DNA from: Xenococcaceae cyanobacterium MO_188.B29
GTDB taxonomy: Bacteria; Cyanobacteriota; Cyanobacteriia; Cyanobacteriales; Xenococcaceae
DNA: 39,092 nucleotides
Direction of reading: 5' to 3'
Assembly: GCA_030065155.1 (NCBI GenBank)
Contig: JASJDI010000013.1
Coordinates: 1-39,092 of the forward strand
Below the pieces are notes generated by a model. It was not told the DNA's origin and searched no databases. It saw nothing but the letters and a program-made list of their open reading frames with translations. The position numbers and the translations under genes were made by a program. Below, piece after piece: positions 14,916 through 22,982 of the stretch; position 1 is the first letter of the stretch, and the number at the start of each line of letters is the position of its first letter.

Positions 14916-15353
14916 TTAGCGTTCCAAGATTATGGTTACTGGTCCATCATTGACTAAATTTATCTGCATATGTTCACCAAATCTTCCGGTCTGAATCGAT
15001 CGCCCAAACTCTTTTTCTAAGGTTAAGATAAACTCATCAAACATTGACTTAGCAGAACTTGTTGGCATTGCGTTGACAAAAGAAGGTCTCTTTCCCTTCC
15101 GACAATCTCCCAGTAGAGTAAACTGTGACACAGCCAAGATCTCTCCACCCATATCCAAAACAGAATCTTGCATCAACCCATCACGGTTAAAGATCCGAAG
15201 ACCAACTACTTTGCGAGCCATCCAGACTAGCTGCTCAGAGCTATCTCCAACCGATAGTCCTACTAGTAAAAGTAAACCAGCCCCAATTTGTCCAACTATA
15301 GAACCATCTACCACAACAGAAGCTTCAACTACTCGTTGAACAACAATTTTCAT
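14916..15353 (-). CDS. dtd: D-aminoacyl-tRNA deacylase
   Basis: A 145-residue Dtd, the normal length. It hydrolyses D-amino acids (and glycine mischarged on tRNA-Ala) from tRNA in the cytoplasm. The start Met-Lys-Ile-Val-Val-Gln-Arg-Val is typical. Both signature motifs are present: Ser-Gln-Phe-Thr-Leu (about residue 76) and Asn-Asp-Gly-Pro-Val-Thr (about 135), with the cis Gly-Pro that forms the chiral proofreading site. It lies 86 bases upstream of the DhaM fusion on the same strand and might be co-transcribed, though no functional link is expected. Confidence 0.96.
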   Translation of the reverse strand: MKIVVQRVVEASVVVDGSIVGQIGAGLLLLVGLSVGDSSEQLVWMARKVVGLRIFNRDGLMQDSVLDMGGEILAVSQFTLLGDCRKGKRPSFVNAMPTSSAKSMFDEFILTLEKEFGRSIQTGRFGEHMQINLVNDGPVTIILER

Positions 15354-15562
15354 TAGTTATAGTTCCTTCTTTAATCGAACAACAGAGTGGGTAAGGTTTA
15401 AACACTAATCCTCGCCTAAAGAGGCAAAGAAAGATTATGGTCTTGAAATCAACGCGAATTTAAGAGATGTGATCGACATTAATAGGTTCAAATCCTTTAC
15501 TTGAACTTTTATTTAGTTAATAACCTCGTAATCAATATATTACCAATCTGATTAATGTCAAC

Positions 15563-15591
15563 AATAAAAAACCTCGGCGCACATCCGAGGT
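15563..15591 (-). terminator. Intrinsic terminator after psb34
   Basis: On the minus strand ACCTCGG and CCGAGGT arms form a GC-rich hairpin with a short loop, followed directly by a run of T. It lies about 50 bases after the psb34 stop. Confidence 0.85.
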
Positions 15592-15639
15592 CAAGTAGGA
15601 GAAATCTATTGTCAATGGGAGATGAGAAACTAAAAACCC

Positions 15640-15810
15640 TTAGCTAACGGCAAAGGAAATAAAAACTATAGCTGTAACAAAGAGGGCAGCAACCGCACCT
15701 TGAACTATGTAGCGTTTTTGTTCGTAAACTGCTGGATACTCTTCGTAAGTTACTTTAGGTTCAACTGCGTAATTGTTGAGAACTCCGTTGTCTAATTGAG
15801 TAGTGTACAT
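15640..15810 (-). CDS. psb34: Psb34-type (ssl1498 family) small thylakoid protein
   Basis: A 56-residue protein: Met-Tyr-Thr-Thr-Gln-Leu-Asp-Asn-Gly-Val-Leu-Asn-Asn-Tyr-Ala-Val-Glu-Pro-Lys-Val at the N-terminus and one membrane helix at about residues 36-55. The Leu-Asn-Asn-x-Ala-x-Glu-Pro-Lys-Val block and length match the ssl1498 light-harvesting-like family, now Psb34, which associates with photosystem II during assembly of the CP47 module. It was found by reading the minus strand between dtd and the next gene. A GAGG site lies upstream, and a clear terminator follows. Single-gene transcription is likely. Assignment is by motif recognition without alignment. Confidence 0.82.
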   Translation of the reverse strand: MYTTQLDNGVLNNYAVEPKVTYEEYPAVYEQKRYIVQGAVAALFVTAIVFISFAVS

Positions 15811-15923
15811 ATTGTTTTGCCTCTGTTTGCTTCTCTATGTTAACTAATGTAACAAATATTTAACGAATTGTAAATAGTACTTGACAAAAATATTTTTACT
15901 GTAGCGATAAAATATTTTAGAAC

Positions 15924-16058
15924 AAAAAAAATCCAGCACTAAGGCTGGATTAATGATTCAAGTTCATATTGGAGAAAACAAATGTTCTATGTAAGCGGAG
16001 CTATTGAACTAATCACTTTTCATTCCAAGAAGTCGGCTTGCACTGTGGCGCGGTGTAA
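15924..16058 (-). ncRNA. Candidate small RNA ending in an intrinsic terminator
   Basis: A terminator on the minus strand (ATCCAGC/GCTGGAT stem at 15931-15950, then a run of T to 15924) has no gene before it within reach. Upstream is a possible sigma-70-like promoter (TTGAGA, 17 bases, TATTCC) placing a start near 16058 and giving an RNA of about 135 nt. It contains a GC-rich 5' part and two CUCC-containing stretches (AGCUCCGC and UUUUCUCCAA) that could pair with ribosome sites. A PsrR1-like regulatory RNA is possible but not shown. The remaining sequence of this 360-base gap (15811-16172) holds no frame. Confidence 0.4.
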
Positions 16059-16172
16059 ATACAGGGAATATCAAACAACTAATACATTCTCAAAAATTGA
16101 TCCATATCTTGATTAGCACTAAACAATTAAACTAATAACTACTGACCAATAGCTAATCACTCAATAAATCTC

Positions 16173-16394
16173 ATGTCTATTTCCAAAGCAGAAGCAAAGC
16201 AACTTTTAGAAAAACTAATTTTTGAAAATAGTAACTCTCAAGACTGGGTGCAGGATGTTTGGGGATTAAGTCCTTTGTTGGGAGATAGTGCTAATAAACT
16301 CTTAGAAGTATTTGAAGCTTTAATCGAATGCTGTCCCCAAGAACAACTAGAAAATTTACTCCAGACTTATTATCAAGAACAGTTTCCTCAATAA
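16173..16394 (+). CDS. Conserved-looking small cyanobacterial protein, function unknown
   Basis: A 73-residue acidic, helical protein without membrane segments. It begins Met-Ser-Ile-Ser-Lys-Ala-Glu-Ala-Lys-Gln-Leu-Leu-Glu-Lys-Leu and ends with Gln-Leu-Glu-Asn-Leu-Leu-Gln-Thr-Tyr-Tyr. No motif tells its job. A good terminator follows, which supports a real gene. It is the only plus-strand gene in this stretch, divergent from the candidate small RNA and convergent with the CpeZ-like gene. Confidence 0.65.
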   Translation: MSISKAEAKQLLEKLIFENSNSQDWVQDVWGLSPLLGDSANKLLEVFEALIECCPQEQLENLLQTYYQEQFPQ

Positions 16395-16402
16395 TTCTCA
16401 AA

Positions 16403-16439
16403 CAAGGAAGGAGCGAGATAATTTCTTCCTTGTCTTTTT
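16403..16439 (+). terminator. Intrinsic terminator of the 73-residue gene
   Basis: CAAGGAAG (16403-16410) and CTTCCTTG (16425-16432) make a perfect 8-bp stem, followed by TCTTTTT. It lies 9 bases after the stop codon. Confidence 0.75.
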
Positions 16440-16490
16440 ACCCTTTCTTGTCTCTTTTTTCCATGACTTTTGGATTAATGAATTAGTCTT

Positions 16491-17102
16491 CTAGGATTTT
16501 CGATTATATTTAATCACCATTTCTAAACGAGATAAGGCACTAACTGCTGACTCCCGTACATACTCGTCAGCAGATTCATCCTGAGATAATTTTGTTAATA
16601 TTTCCTCCCCTCGTCGATCGGCGATCGAACCAATAGCATTAATAATTGCTACTGCTACTGCTGGATTATCTGTATTTTGAAGAGCCTCAATTAAACTGTC
16701 TAAAATAGGAGAACCAATTGCTCCTAAAGCCATTACTGCTGCAATATATACTACAGGATTGGGATTATTCATGGCAGCTTTTAATCCTTCAATACCTTCT
16801 GTGGGGAATGGCTCTTCTGGATAATTGACTGCTACATTGGCTAAAGCTTTGACACAACTTGCTTGAAAAGTAGCGTTATCATTTTGTTTTAATGCCTCGA
16901 CTAAAAATGGTACTGCATCAAAACCAATAACCCCTAAAGTCTTGACACAAGCTCGACGATAAACTACATCTTCTTCTGCTAAATTACTCATTAGACGAGG
17001 AATCGTATTTTCATCTCGCTGTTGGGCTATTTCTACCATAGCTCTTTCTCGTAAGTTAGGGTTGGGATGTTTTAACTGTTCAAATAAAGAATCTATGGTC
17101 AT
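16491..17102 (-). CDS. cpeZ: CpeZ-like HEAT-repeat phycoerythrin chaperone/lyase subunit
   Basis: A 203-residue protein made of about five HEAT-like repeats: Leu-Lys-His-Pro-Asn-Pro-Asn-Leu-Arg-Glu-Arg-Ala near 10, then repeated Ala-Val/Cys-x-Ala-Leu-Gly-x-Ile-Gly units. Length and repeat form match CpeZ, the E/F-type lyase family member that helps CpeY attach phycoerythrobilin and stabilises phycoerythrin in Fremyella. It directly follows cpeBA on the same strand, 159 bases after cpeA and beyond a stem-loop, so low-level read-through into it is likely. CpeY is not in the window. The alternative is another HEAT-repeat lyase subunit (CpcF/PecF/NblB type), less likely given the context and length. 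Confidence 0.78.
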   Translation of the reverse strand: MTIDSLFEQLKHPNPNLRERAMVEIAQQRDENTIPRLMSNLAEEDVVYRRACVKTLGVIGFDAVPFLVEALKQNDNATFQASCVKALANVAVNYPEEPFPTEGIEGLKAAMNNPNPVVYIAAVMALGAIGSPILDSLIEALQNTDNPAVAVAIINAIGSIADRRGEEILTKLSQDESADEYVRESAVSALSRLEMVIKYNRKS

Positions 17103-17184
17103 GAGTGATTCAAAGAATACTATTAAATAATACTTACAAACACAATGGAGACTCCGAGGCTGATACTTAAACCTTTTAAGTCAA

Positions 17185-17212
17185 AGCAACAGACTAAGAG
17201 TCCCCAGTTGCT
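17185..17212 (-). other. Stem-loop between cpeA and the CpeZ-like gene
   Basis: On the minus strand AGCAAC/GTTGCT outer arms enclose GACT/AGTC inner arms. No T-run follows directly. In phycobilisome operons such hairpins stabilise the upstream message and lower downstream expression, which would suit high CpeB/CpeA and little lyase. Role inferred. Confidence 0.55.
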
Positions 17213-17261
17213 GAATGAAACTATATATCAAACAGCTAAAGAACTTAATTGTGTAAGTTCC

Positions 17262-17759
<498 letters not shown>

Positions 17760-17851
17760 TTAGATATCTCCTGAATTGCTTTTAACAAAAGCTATAAAAT
17801 ATATACTTGAGCCAACTGTAGATATTGGCTGAGATAAAACCCAAGGGGATT

Positions 17852-18433
<582 letters not shown>

Positions 18434-18471
18434 CTAAATCGTAGTTTTATTATTGTTGACGGTCGAGTTTT

Positions 18472-18485
18472 ACTGACCTGTCAGT
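18472..18485. promoter_or_regulatory. Palindrome upstream of cpeB
   Basis: ACTGAC and GTCAGT arms with a 2-base centre lie 60 bases before the cpeB start, close to where promoter or leader elements would be. A candidate operator for cpeBA; no known consensus was matched. Confidence 0.4.
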
Positions 18486-18594
18486 TTTGAAGATAGAGGA
18501 TGAATGTTACCACAGTCTCATTTATTAAAAACAAAGTAATAATCTGTAATGTTTACTCCAATTTCGTTACATTTCGATTTTACTATGAAGTTAA

Positions 18595-19545
18595 TTACTC
18601 TTTTGGCTTAACTGATTGAGAAGATTGTTGGGTCTGACAATAACTACCTAGCCAAGCTAATCCCGTTAAAGAGCGCATAGGTGTTACGAATAGATCTGTC
18701 TCTGGCAATTTTAGCAAAACTTGCTCTCCTGGTACTCCTAACCCTAACCATTGTAGTAAAGGCGATAGTTGCTCGGGGTTAACATTGAAACGACAAAAAC
18801 CTCTAAGCCAAGCAGCTTGATTCTTAAGAGGCTCTAGGGCTTCTGCTCTTGCCAAGTTGATTGTTTTTTGTACTTCTGGAGATTCCCTGGCAATTAGATT
18901 TTCTTGTCCTACTCCTAAACCTACCGCTAGTTCTATATTTTCGTAGAACATCGGTAAAATAAAATGCTCTACTAAGCCCATAACTCCATTAATAATAGAC
19001 ACAAATTCGCCAGCATTTAGCTTGATTGTTACTTCACCATTAGCATTAGTTACTCTTACTGGTCCAGCATTACTATCAGTCAATACCCCAATTAAAGAAG
19101 AATTGCGCTGAGAATCGTGTTGAATAAATAAAGCAGTCCCTTGAGATACTATTCTAGCTTCGGGAGTAGTAATATTACTTTCTCCTTGACCTGGACGAAT
19201 AATAATGAGAGCAGAACCACTATCTAATTCAAAACTGCGTCTTCCAGGAGAGAAGCGAAAAATAGTTCCCGATCCTGTTCTTACTAGTGTACCTTCATTA
19301 AATAAAAGTTCTGCTTTAGAATTAGCCCCTGTACGCACAGCATCTTGGGGAACTATAGTATCTCCTAATTTAGCAGGATTCCAAACAGGTCTATTTTGAC
19401 GACTAAGATCGACTTGATTTCTGAGTTTGTAAACTTCTGCACGATTTAATACTGACTGAGCTAAAAGAGGATTGTTTCCTAAACTAGCTAATATAAGAAA
19501 AGTAGCAAGTTTGTATTTTAAAGAAGATATATTTTTAATATTCAA
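18595..19545 (-). CDS. Secreted FecR-domain protein
   Basis: A 316-residue protein with an N-terminal signal peptide (basic start, hydrophobic stretch about 11-28, Ala-Gln cleavage region near 30). A FecR domain follows (about 45-180): Leu-Gly-Asp-Thr-Ile-Val-Pro-x-Asp-Ala-Val-Arg-Thr-Gly, Ala-Glu-Leu-Leu-Phe-Asn-Glu-Gly-Thr-Leu-Val-Arg-Thr-Gly, and the Gly-Ser-Ala-Leu-Ile-Ile-Ile-Arg-Pro-Gly block. The C-terminal third has no domain I recognise. This is not a classic FecR anti-sigma regulator: there is no cytoplasmic anti-sigma part and no FecI-like sigma gene nearby. Cyanobacterial proteins of this type are periplasmic and of unknown function. Confidence 0.82.
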   Translation of the reverse strand: MNIKNISSLKYKLATFLILASLGNNPLLAQSVLNRAEVYKLRNQVDLSRQNRPVWNPAKLGDTIVPQDAVRTGANSKAELLFNEGTLVRTGSGTIFRFSPGRRSFELDSGSALIIIRPGQGESNITTPEARIVSQGTALFIQHDSQRNSSLIGVLTDSNAGPVRVTNANGEVTIKLNAGEFVSIINGVMGLVEHFILPMFYENIELAVGLGVGQENLIARESPEVQKTINLARAEALEPLKNQAAWLRGFCRFNVNPEQLSPLLQWLGLGVPGEQVLLKLPETDLFVTPMRSLTGLAWLGSYCQTQQSSQSVKPKE

Positions 19546-19636
19546 TTGGCAAAAACCTCTGGCTAAAAATCATAGCGGTTTTCAATTTTATACACTACAA
19601 CAAATATCTCTATAGTGGTTATCATTTTTGATTTTT

Positions 19637-19657
19637 GTTAGTTGTTAGTTGTTAGTA
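19637..19657. repeat. Three tandem GTTAGTT heptamers across a stop codon
   Basis: Short tandem heptamers of the kind dispersed in cyanobacterial genomes (the last unit has one change). They include the stop codon and the last codons of the tRNA nucleotidyltransferase gene, so the C-terminal Pro-Ile-Thr-Asn-Asn is probably repeat-derived. Confidence 0.6.
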
Positions 19658-20958
19658 ATTGGTTGTTGGTTATCAGGAGATTTAGTCTCTAACAAATGAC
19701 TAGCAAATTTTAAAGCCTCTTCGGTTGTGGTTATTTTTCCTTCGCCCTGGGCAATTTGAATTTCTGTAAGTAATTTACCAATTATAGGAGCGGGTTTAAG
19801 ATTAAGAGTGGCAAGTAATTCTTTCCCAGTTATTAGGGGTTGAGGATGAGCAATTTTATTGTCAGGATTAAGATAATTTTCTATTAAAGGAGCAAGTATT
19901 TTTTGATTTACACCTGTGACGATCGCTCTAATCACTAGAATAGGAAAAAATTCTTTGGTTGCTAAAAAAAAGAAATATTGTTCTCGTAATGTTAATTCAG
20001 TATTTAAAGCTTGTAATTGAGGTAAGTATTTAACTACTCCTAAAACTGTTCGTAATTGTGTACGAGAATATTTTAATTTTAATAATTCTAATTCTGCTTG
20101 CTCTGGAGATGGAGAAACTAGACTAGCTAAGTGAGCAAAACTCAAACAATCAGGTTGATTAAAAAGCGAATTATTATAGGTTTGGGCTAGAGAATTAGCG
20201 ATCGCCTTAATTTGTTTTAATTGTTGAAATTTGGCTTGATTAAGTTCAGAAAACCAAGGTTTTAGTAAACCATCTTCACCAGCAGCAATTAACCATTGAC
20301 TGCCTTGAGGATTAGCAAAAAGATATTTTAATTCTGTTTGTACTCTTTCTGCTGCTACTCGATCGATTAAATGAGAGAGAGAACAAATTGTTTGTCTGGT
20401 TTCTGGCTCAATAGTAAAGTTAAGCTGGGCTGCTTGGCGATACGCCCGCAAAAGTCTTAAAGGGTCATCTTTTAGATTAGCAACAGAAACCATACGAATT
20501 AAGCCTTTCTGTAAATCTGGTAATCCTCCAAGAGGATCGAGCAGTTTTTGTCGGTGGATATTGTAAGCGATCGCGTTAATAGTAAAGTCTCGCCTTTGTA
20601 AATCTTTTTCTAGGCTATCTCCTTCTTGGCGGGCAAAATCTACAGTACCTTCAGAAAAAACAACTCTAGCAATCTGTCTTTGTTCGTCTAAAACTACAAA
20701 TCCCCAATGATATTGACGAGCAATTTTTTCAGCTATCTCGATCGCATTTTCTGGTAAGACAAAATCTAGATCTAGATATGCTCCTTTTCTCTGTAGTAAA
20801 GCATCTCTTACTGCCCCTCCTACAAGATAAGCTGAGGACGGTAATAAGTCTAGACTGAAGGGTAGATCCTGAAAGCAGAGGAAACTCTCATCTCTATCAG
20901 GTGCAAGAGAATGTCCCCCAAGACAAGATAAGTAATTACGAGTTGTTTCAAAAGACAT
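19645..20958 (-). CDS. tRNA nucleotidyltransferase / poly(A) polymerase family protein (CCA-end maintenance)
   Basis: A 437-residue class II nucleotidyltransferase that adds nucleotides to tRNA 3' ends. Motifs: Leu-Val-Gly-Gly-Ala-Val-Arg-Asp near residue 45, catalytic Asp-Leu-Asp-Phe-Val (DxD) near 62, Arg-Arg-Asp-Phe-Thr-Ile-Asn-Ala-Ile-Ala near 132, and Asp-Asp-Pro-Leu-Arg-Leu-Leu-Arg near 172. A helical C-terminal region follows. In some bacteria, including cyanobacteria, the CCA activity is split between CC-adding and A-adding enzymes; sequence reading alone does not settle which one this is. The last residues are encoded by heptamer repeats. Monocistronic by appearance, divergent from ycf34. 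Confidence 0.92.
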   Translation of the reverse strand: MSFETTRNYLSCLGGHSLAPDRDESFLCFQDLPFSLDLLPSSAYLVGGAVRDALLQRKGAYLDLDFVLPENAIEIAEKIARQYHWGFVVLDEQRQIARVVFSEGTVDFARQEGDSLEKDLQRRDFTINAIAYNIHRQKLLDPLGGLPDLQKGLIRMVSVANLKDDPLRLLRAYRQAAQLNFTIEPETRQTICSLSHLIDRVAAERVQTELKYLFANPQGSQWLIAAGEDGLLKPWFSELNQAKFQQLKQIKAIANSLAQTYNNSLFNQPDCLSFAHLASLVSPSPEQAELELLKLKYSRTQLRTVLGVVKYLPQLQALNTELTLREQYFFFLATKEFFPILVIRAIVTGVNQKILAPLIENYLNPDNKIAHPQPLITGKELLATLNLKPAPIIGKLLTEIQIAQGEGKITTTEEALKFASHLLETKSPDNQQPITNN

Positions 20959-21023
20959 TAAGTAACCAAAATATTATTGATATCTACGCTAAATTAACAA
21001 ATAGGACTTGACTAATTGCTGCT

Positions 21024-21272
21024 ATGTGTATCTGTGTTAATTGTTATTTTGTCGATCACTGCCAAACTTATCATGCGGTAGAAACCCAACATCAACAACC
21101 CCATCTCACTGAAGAACCAGACTTTGAACCCAAAGAACCTACTATTAATGTTAATATTCGTCCTCAACAAGATTATGTGGAAATGGAATGGGATGTAGTA
21201 GGTTGCCAAAGTTTTCTACGGGAAACTGGTAAATGGGCTTCCTTGCGTCCAGGAGAAGCAATTCCTACCTAG
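21024..21272 (+). CDS. ycf34: Ycf34 family protein
   Basis: An 82-residue protein starting Met-Cys-Ile-Cys-Val-Asn-Cys-Tyr-Phe-Val-Asp-His-Cys, followed by Tyr-His-Ala-Val-Glu-Thr-Gln-His. This Cys-rich N-terminus is the hallmark of Ycf34, found in cyanobacteria and red-algal plastids. The Synechocystis protein has been reported to bind an iron-sulfur cluster and to affect photosynthetic electron transport; four N-terminal Cys (positions 2, 4, 7, 13) are seen here. It is divergent from the tRNA nucleotidyltransferase gene and ends 9 bases before the octamer array. Confidence 0.93.
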   Translation: MCICVNCYFVDHCQTYHAVETQHQQPHLTEEPDFEPKEPTINVNIRPQQDYVEMEWDVVGCQSFLRETGKWASLRPGEAIPT

Positions 21273-21281
21273 ATTTAGGAG

Positions 21282-21425
21282 TTCAGAAGTTCAGGAGTTC
21301 AGGAGTTCAGAAGTTCAGGAGTTCAGGAGTTCAGAAGTTCAGGAGTTCAGGAGTTCAGAAGTTCAGGAGTTCAGGAGTTCAGGAGTTCAGGAGTTCAGGA
21401 GTTCAGGAGTTCAGGAGTTCAGAAG
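21282..21425. repeat. 18-unit tandem octamer array (TTCAGGAG / TTCAGAAG)
   Basis: Eighteen contiguous 8-bp units. Calling TTCAGAAG A and TTCAGGAG G, the order is A-G-G four times, then a run of G units, then a final A. The first half thus has a 24-bp higher-order period, while the second half is homogeneous. Shorter traces occur at 34562-34596 and around the hairpin at 39014-39057. A minus-free reading frame through it (Ser-Ser-Gly-Val-Gln repeats) is an artefact of the array. There are no spacers, so it is not CRISPR. Confidence 0.95.
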
Positions 21426-21532
21426 TTAAAATCTTCTACTAACTACTAACTACCATCCCAAAAAATTGACACTATCGCCTAATACACGTCAAGATATATG
21501 TAAATATAAGTAAACCTTTGTAAAGGTTATAG

Positions 21533-22162
21533 ATGTCGATCGAATTTGTATCTTTAGATAATATTCAAGAGATCGCCCACCAATATGGTTACTGGGCGGT
21601 ATTTATTGGGATTGCTCTAGAAAATACAGGTATTCCTATACCTGGAGAGACAATCACTATTACTGGCGGTTTCCTAGCTGGTAGTGGAGAACTAACGTAC
21701 TGGTTAGTTCTAGTGAGTGCGATCGCTGGTGCTGTACTAGGCGATAATTTCGGCTACTGGATTGGCAGAGTAGGCGGTTGGCAATTCTTACTCCGTGCTG
21801 GCAAAGTTTTTAGAATCCAGGAAGTGCAAATGGAGTTAGCCAGAGAACAATTTAGCAAAAATGCAGCTAAAGCCGTTTTTTTTGGTCGTTTTGTGACTCT
21901 ATTACGGATTTTTGCTGGACCTATGGCTGGTATTGCCCAAATGCCTTACAAGCGATTTTTATGGTGTAATCTTGGTGGTGCTGCTCTTTGGGCATTAATC
22001 ATCGTTACCATCTCCTATTTTTTAGGAAGACTAGTTTCGCTTCAGCAAATTGTCCAATGGATTACAGAATTTGGTGTGGCTGCACTTTTACTAGTAGTTC
22101 TATTTTTGCTAATTCCTGTTCTGTGGGAATATGGGCAGAAAAAATTATCAGCTAAAAATTAG
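21533..22162 (+). CDS. DedA-family (VTT domain) membrane protein
   Basis: A 209-residue integral membrane protein of the DedA/SNARE-associated (VTT) family, thought to act in lipid scrambling or membrane homeostasis. Motifs: Glu-Asn-Thr-Gly-Ile-Pro-Ile-Pro-Gly-Glu (residues 30-39), a Gly-Asp-Asn-Phe-Gly-Tyr-Trp-Ile-Gly-Arg block near 70, and Phe-Phe-Gly-Arg-Phe-Val-Thr-Leu-Leu-Arg-Ile-Phe-Ala-Gly-Pro-Met-Ala-Gly near 115-132, with the conserved Arg and Gly-Pro residues. About five hydrophobic segments. Length is typical. It lies about 110 bases after the octamer array. Confidence 0.93.
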   Translation: MSIEFVSLDNIQEIAHQYGYWAVFIGIALENTGIPIPGETITITGGFLAGSGELTYWLVLVSAIAGAVLGDNFGYWIGRVGGWQFLLRAGKVFRIQEVQMELAREQFSKNAAKAVFFGRFVTLLRIFAGPMAGIAQMPYKRFLWCNLGGAALWALIIVTISYFLGRLVSLQQIVQWITEFGVAALLLVVLFLLIPVLWEYGQKKLSAKN

Positions 22163-22190
22163 ATTTTTTAGCTAGATAAATTGGGTTTGA

Positions 22191-22604
22191 CTAGATTAAT
22201 TTGTTCAGAGATTTAATTTCTAAGCCCATTTCTGCCATAGTCTGTTTTAATACAGACTTAAAGCGATCGACATCATCTGCATAACCACATAGTTGGGCTG
22301 TTTTAGCGACTCCAGAAGCAGCATTACCCCTAGCACAATTAATCAAATCATTACCCGTGAGAGGTTCTTTTCCTGATAGTAATTTTTCTCTAGAATCTCC
22401 CCAATAAGCACTAAGAGTGCAAATTTGTTCATCCTCCAAAGTTTCCACTGACCAGCGATATATGACTGATTGAGGTTCTATTCCTACCTCAATTAACTTA
22501 GCTCCCATATAGTATTGCATTTGACTGAGAGTTTGTTGCCTTACTTCTAAGGGTAAATTTTTTTTGATTGTGCGATCGAGATGAGCTTGAGTAGGTCTAG
22601 ACAT
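22191..22604 (-). CDS. Cyanobacterial protein of unknown function
   Basis: A 137-residue soluble protein. It starts Met-Ser-Arg-Pro-Thr-Gln-Ala-His-Leu-Asp-Arg-Thr-Ile and contains Asn-Leu-Pro-Leu-Glu-Val-Arg-Gln-Gln, a Leu-Ser-Ala-Tyr-Trp-Gly segment near 86, and an Asn-Cys-Ala-Arg-Gly-Asn-Ala-Ala-Ser-Gly stretch near 108. I see no catalytic or binding motif I can name. It is convergent with dedA (28 bases between stops) and divergent from nirA, so its promoter shares the region with the NtcA-controlled nirA promoter. The composition and codon use match its neighbours, which supports a real gene. Confidence 0.7.
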   Translation of the reverse strand: MSRPTQAHLDRTIKKNLPLEVRQQTLSQMQYYMGAKLIEVGIEPQSVIYRWSVETLEDEQICTLSAYWGDSREKLLSGKEPLTGNDLINCARGNAASGVAKTAQLCGYADDVDRFKSVLKQTMAEMGLEIKSLNKLI

Positions 22605-22822
22605 TAAATTCAGATTAATTATTTTTTATGATTTGGTTATCTATATTTTTATAACTAGAGGTTATCTTATACTACTTCTCTTAGTTTTGCTGTTAAAGGG
22701 AGTAGGGAAATGTTCTGATGTTTTTTCGTAACGCTATAATTTTTTGAAAAAAAGAAAATTATGGTTTGCTATGCAAAAAACACATGATCGACATACTTAA
22801 AACTCATCAAAAATAAAAAAAA

Positions 22823-22836
22823 GTAGCCATATATAC
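22823..22836 (+). promoter_or_regulatory. NtcA box upstream of nirA
   Basis: A perfect GTA-N8-TAC site (GTAGCCATATATAC) centred about 150 bases before the nirA ATG. AT-rich sequence that could serve as a -10 element lies about 22-27 bases downstream, although no clean TAN3T was found. NtcA activates nitrate-assimilation promoters when ammonium is scarce. The rest of the 378-base gap (22605-22982) shows no gene. Confidence 0.8.
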
Positions 22837-22982
22837 AAAATAAACGACTAATTAAAAATTAAATACATAAACAGAGCAAGATTTAACTTGTAGGGATTTG
22901 ATTTGGCAAAAAAATTTAGTATCAATGGCTATCTGATATATAGATTTCATATACGCACGAAAAACTAGAGGAAGAGCGAACA

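Noticed and set aside
18595-19545. FecR protein as part of a FecI-FecR iron signalling system
   Set aside because: It has a signal peptide and no cytoplasmic anti-sigma part, and no ECF sigma or TonB receptor gene is adjacent.
21282-21425. Possible CRISPR array
   Set aside because: Units are 8 bp and contiguous with no spacers, and no cas gene is in the window.
21233-21442. A 69-residue frame made of Ser-Ser-Gly-Val-Gln repeats
   Set aside because: It is the octamer array read in frame and overlaps the end of ycf34; the array length is not under coding constraint.
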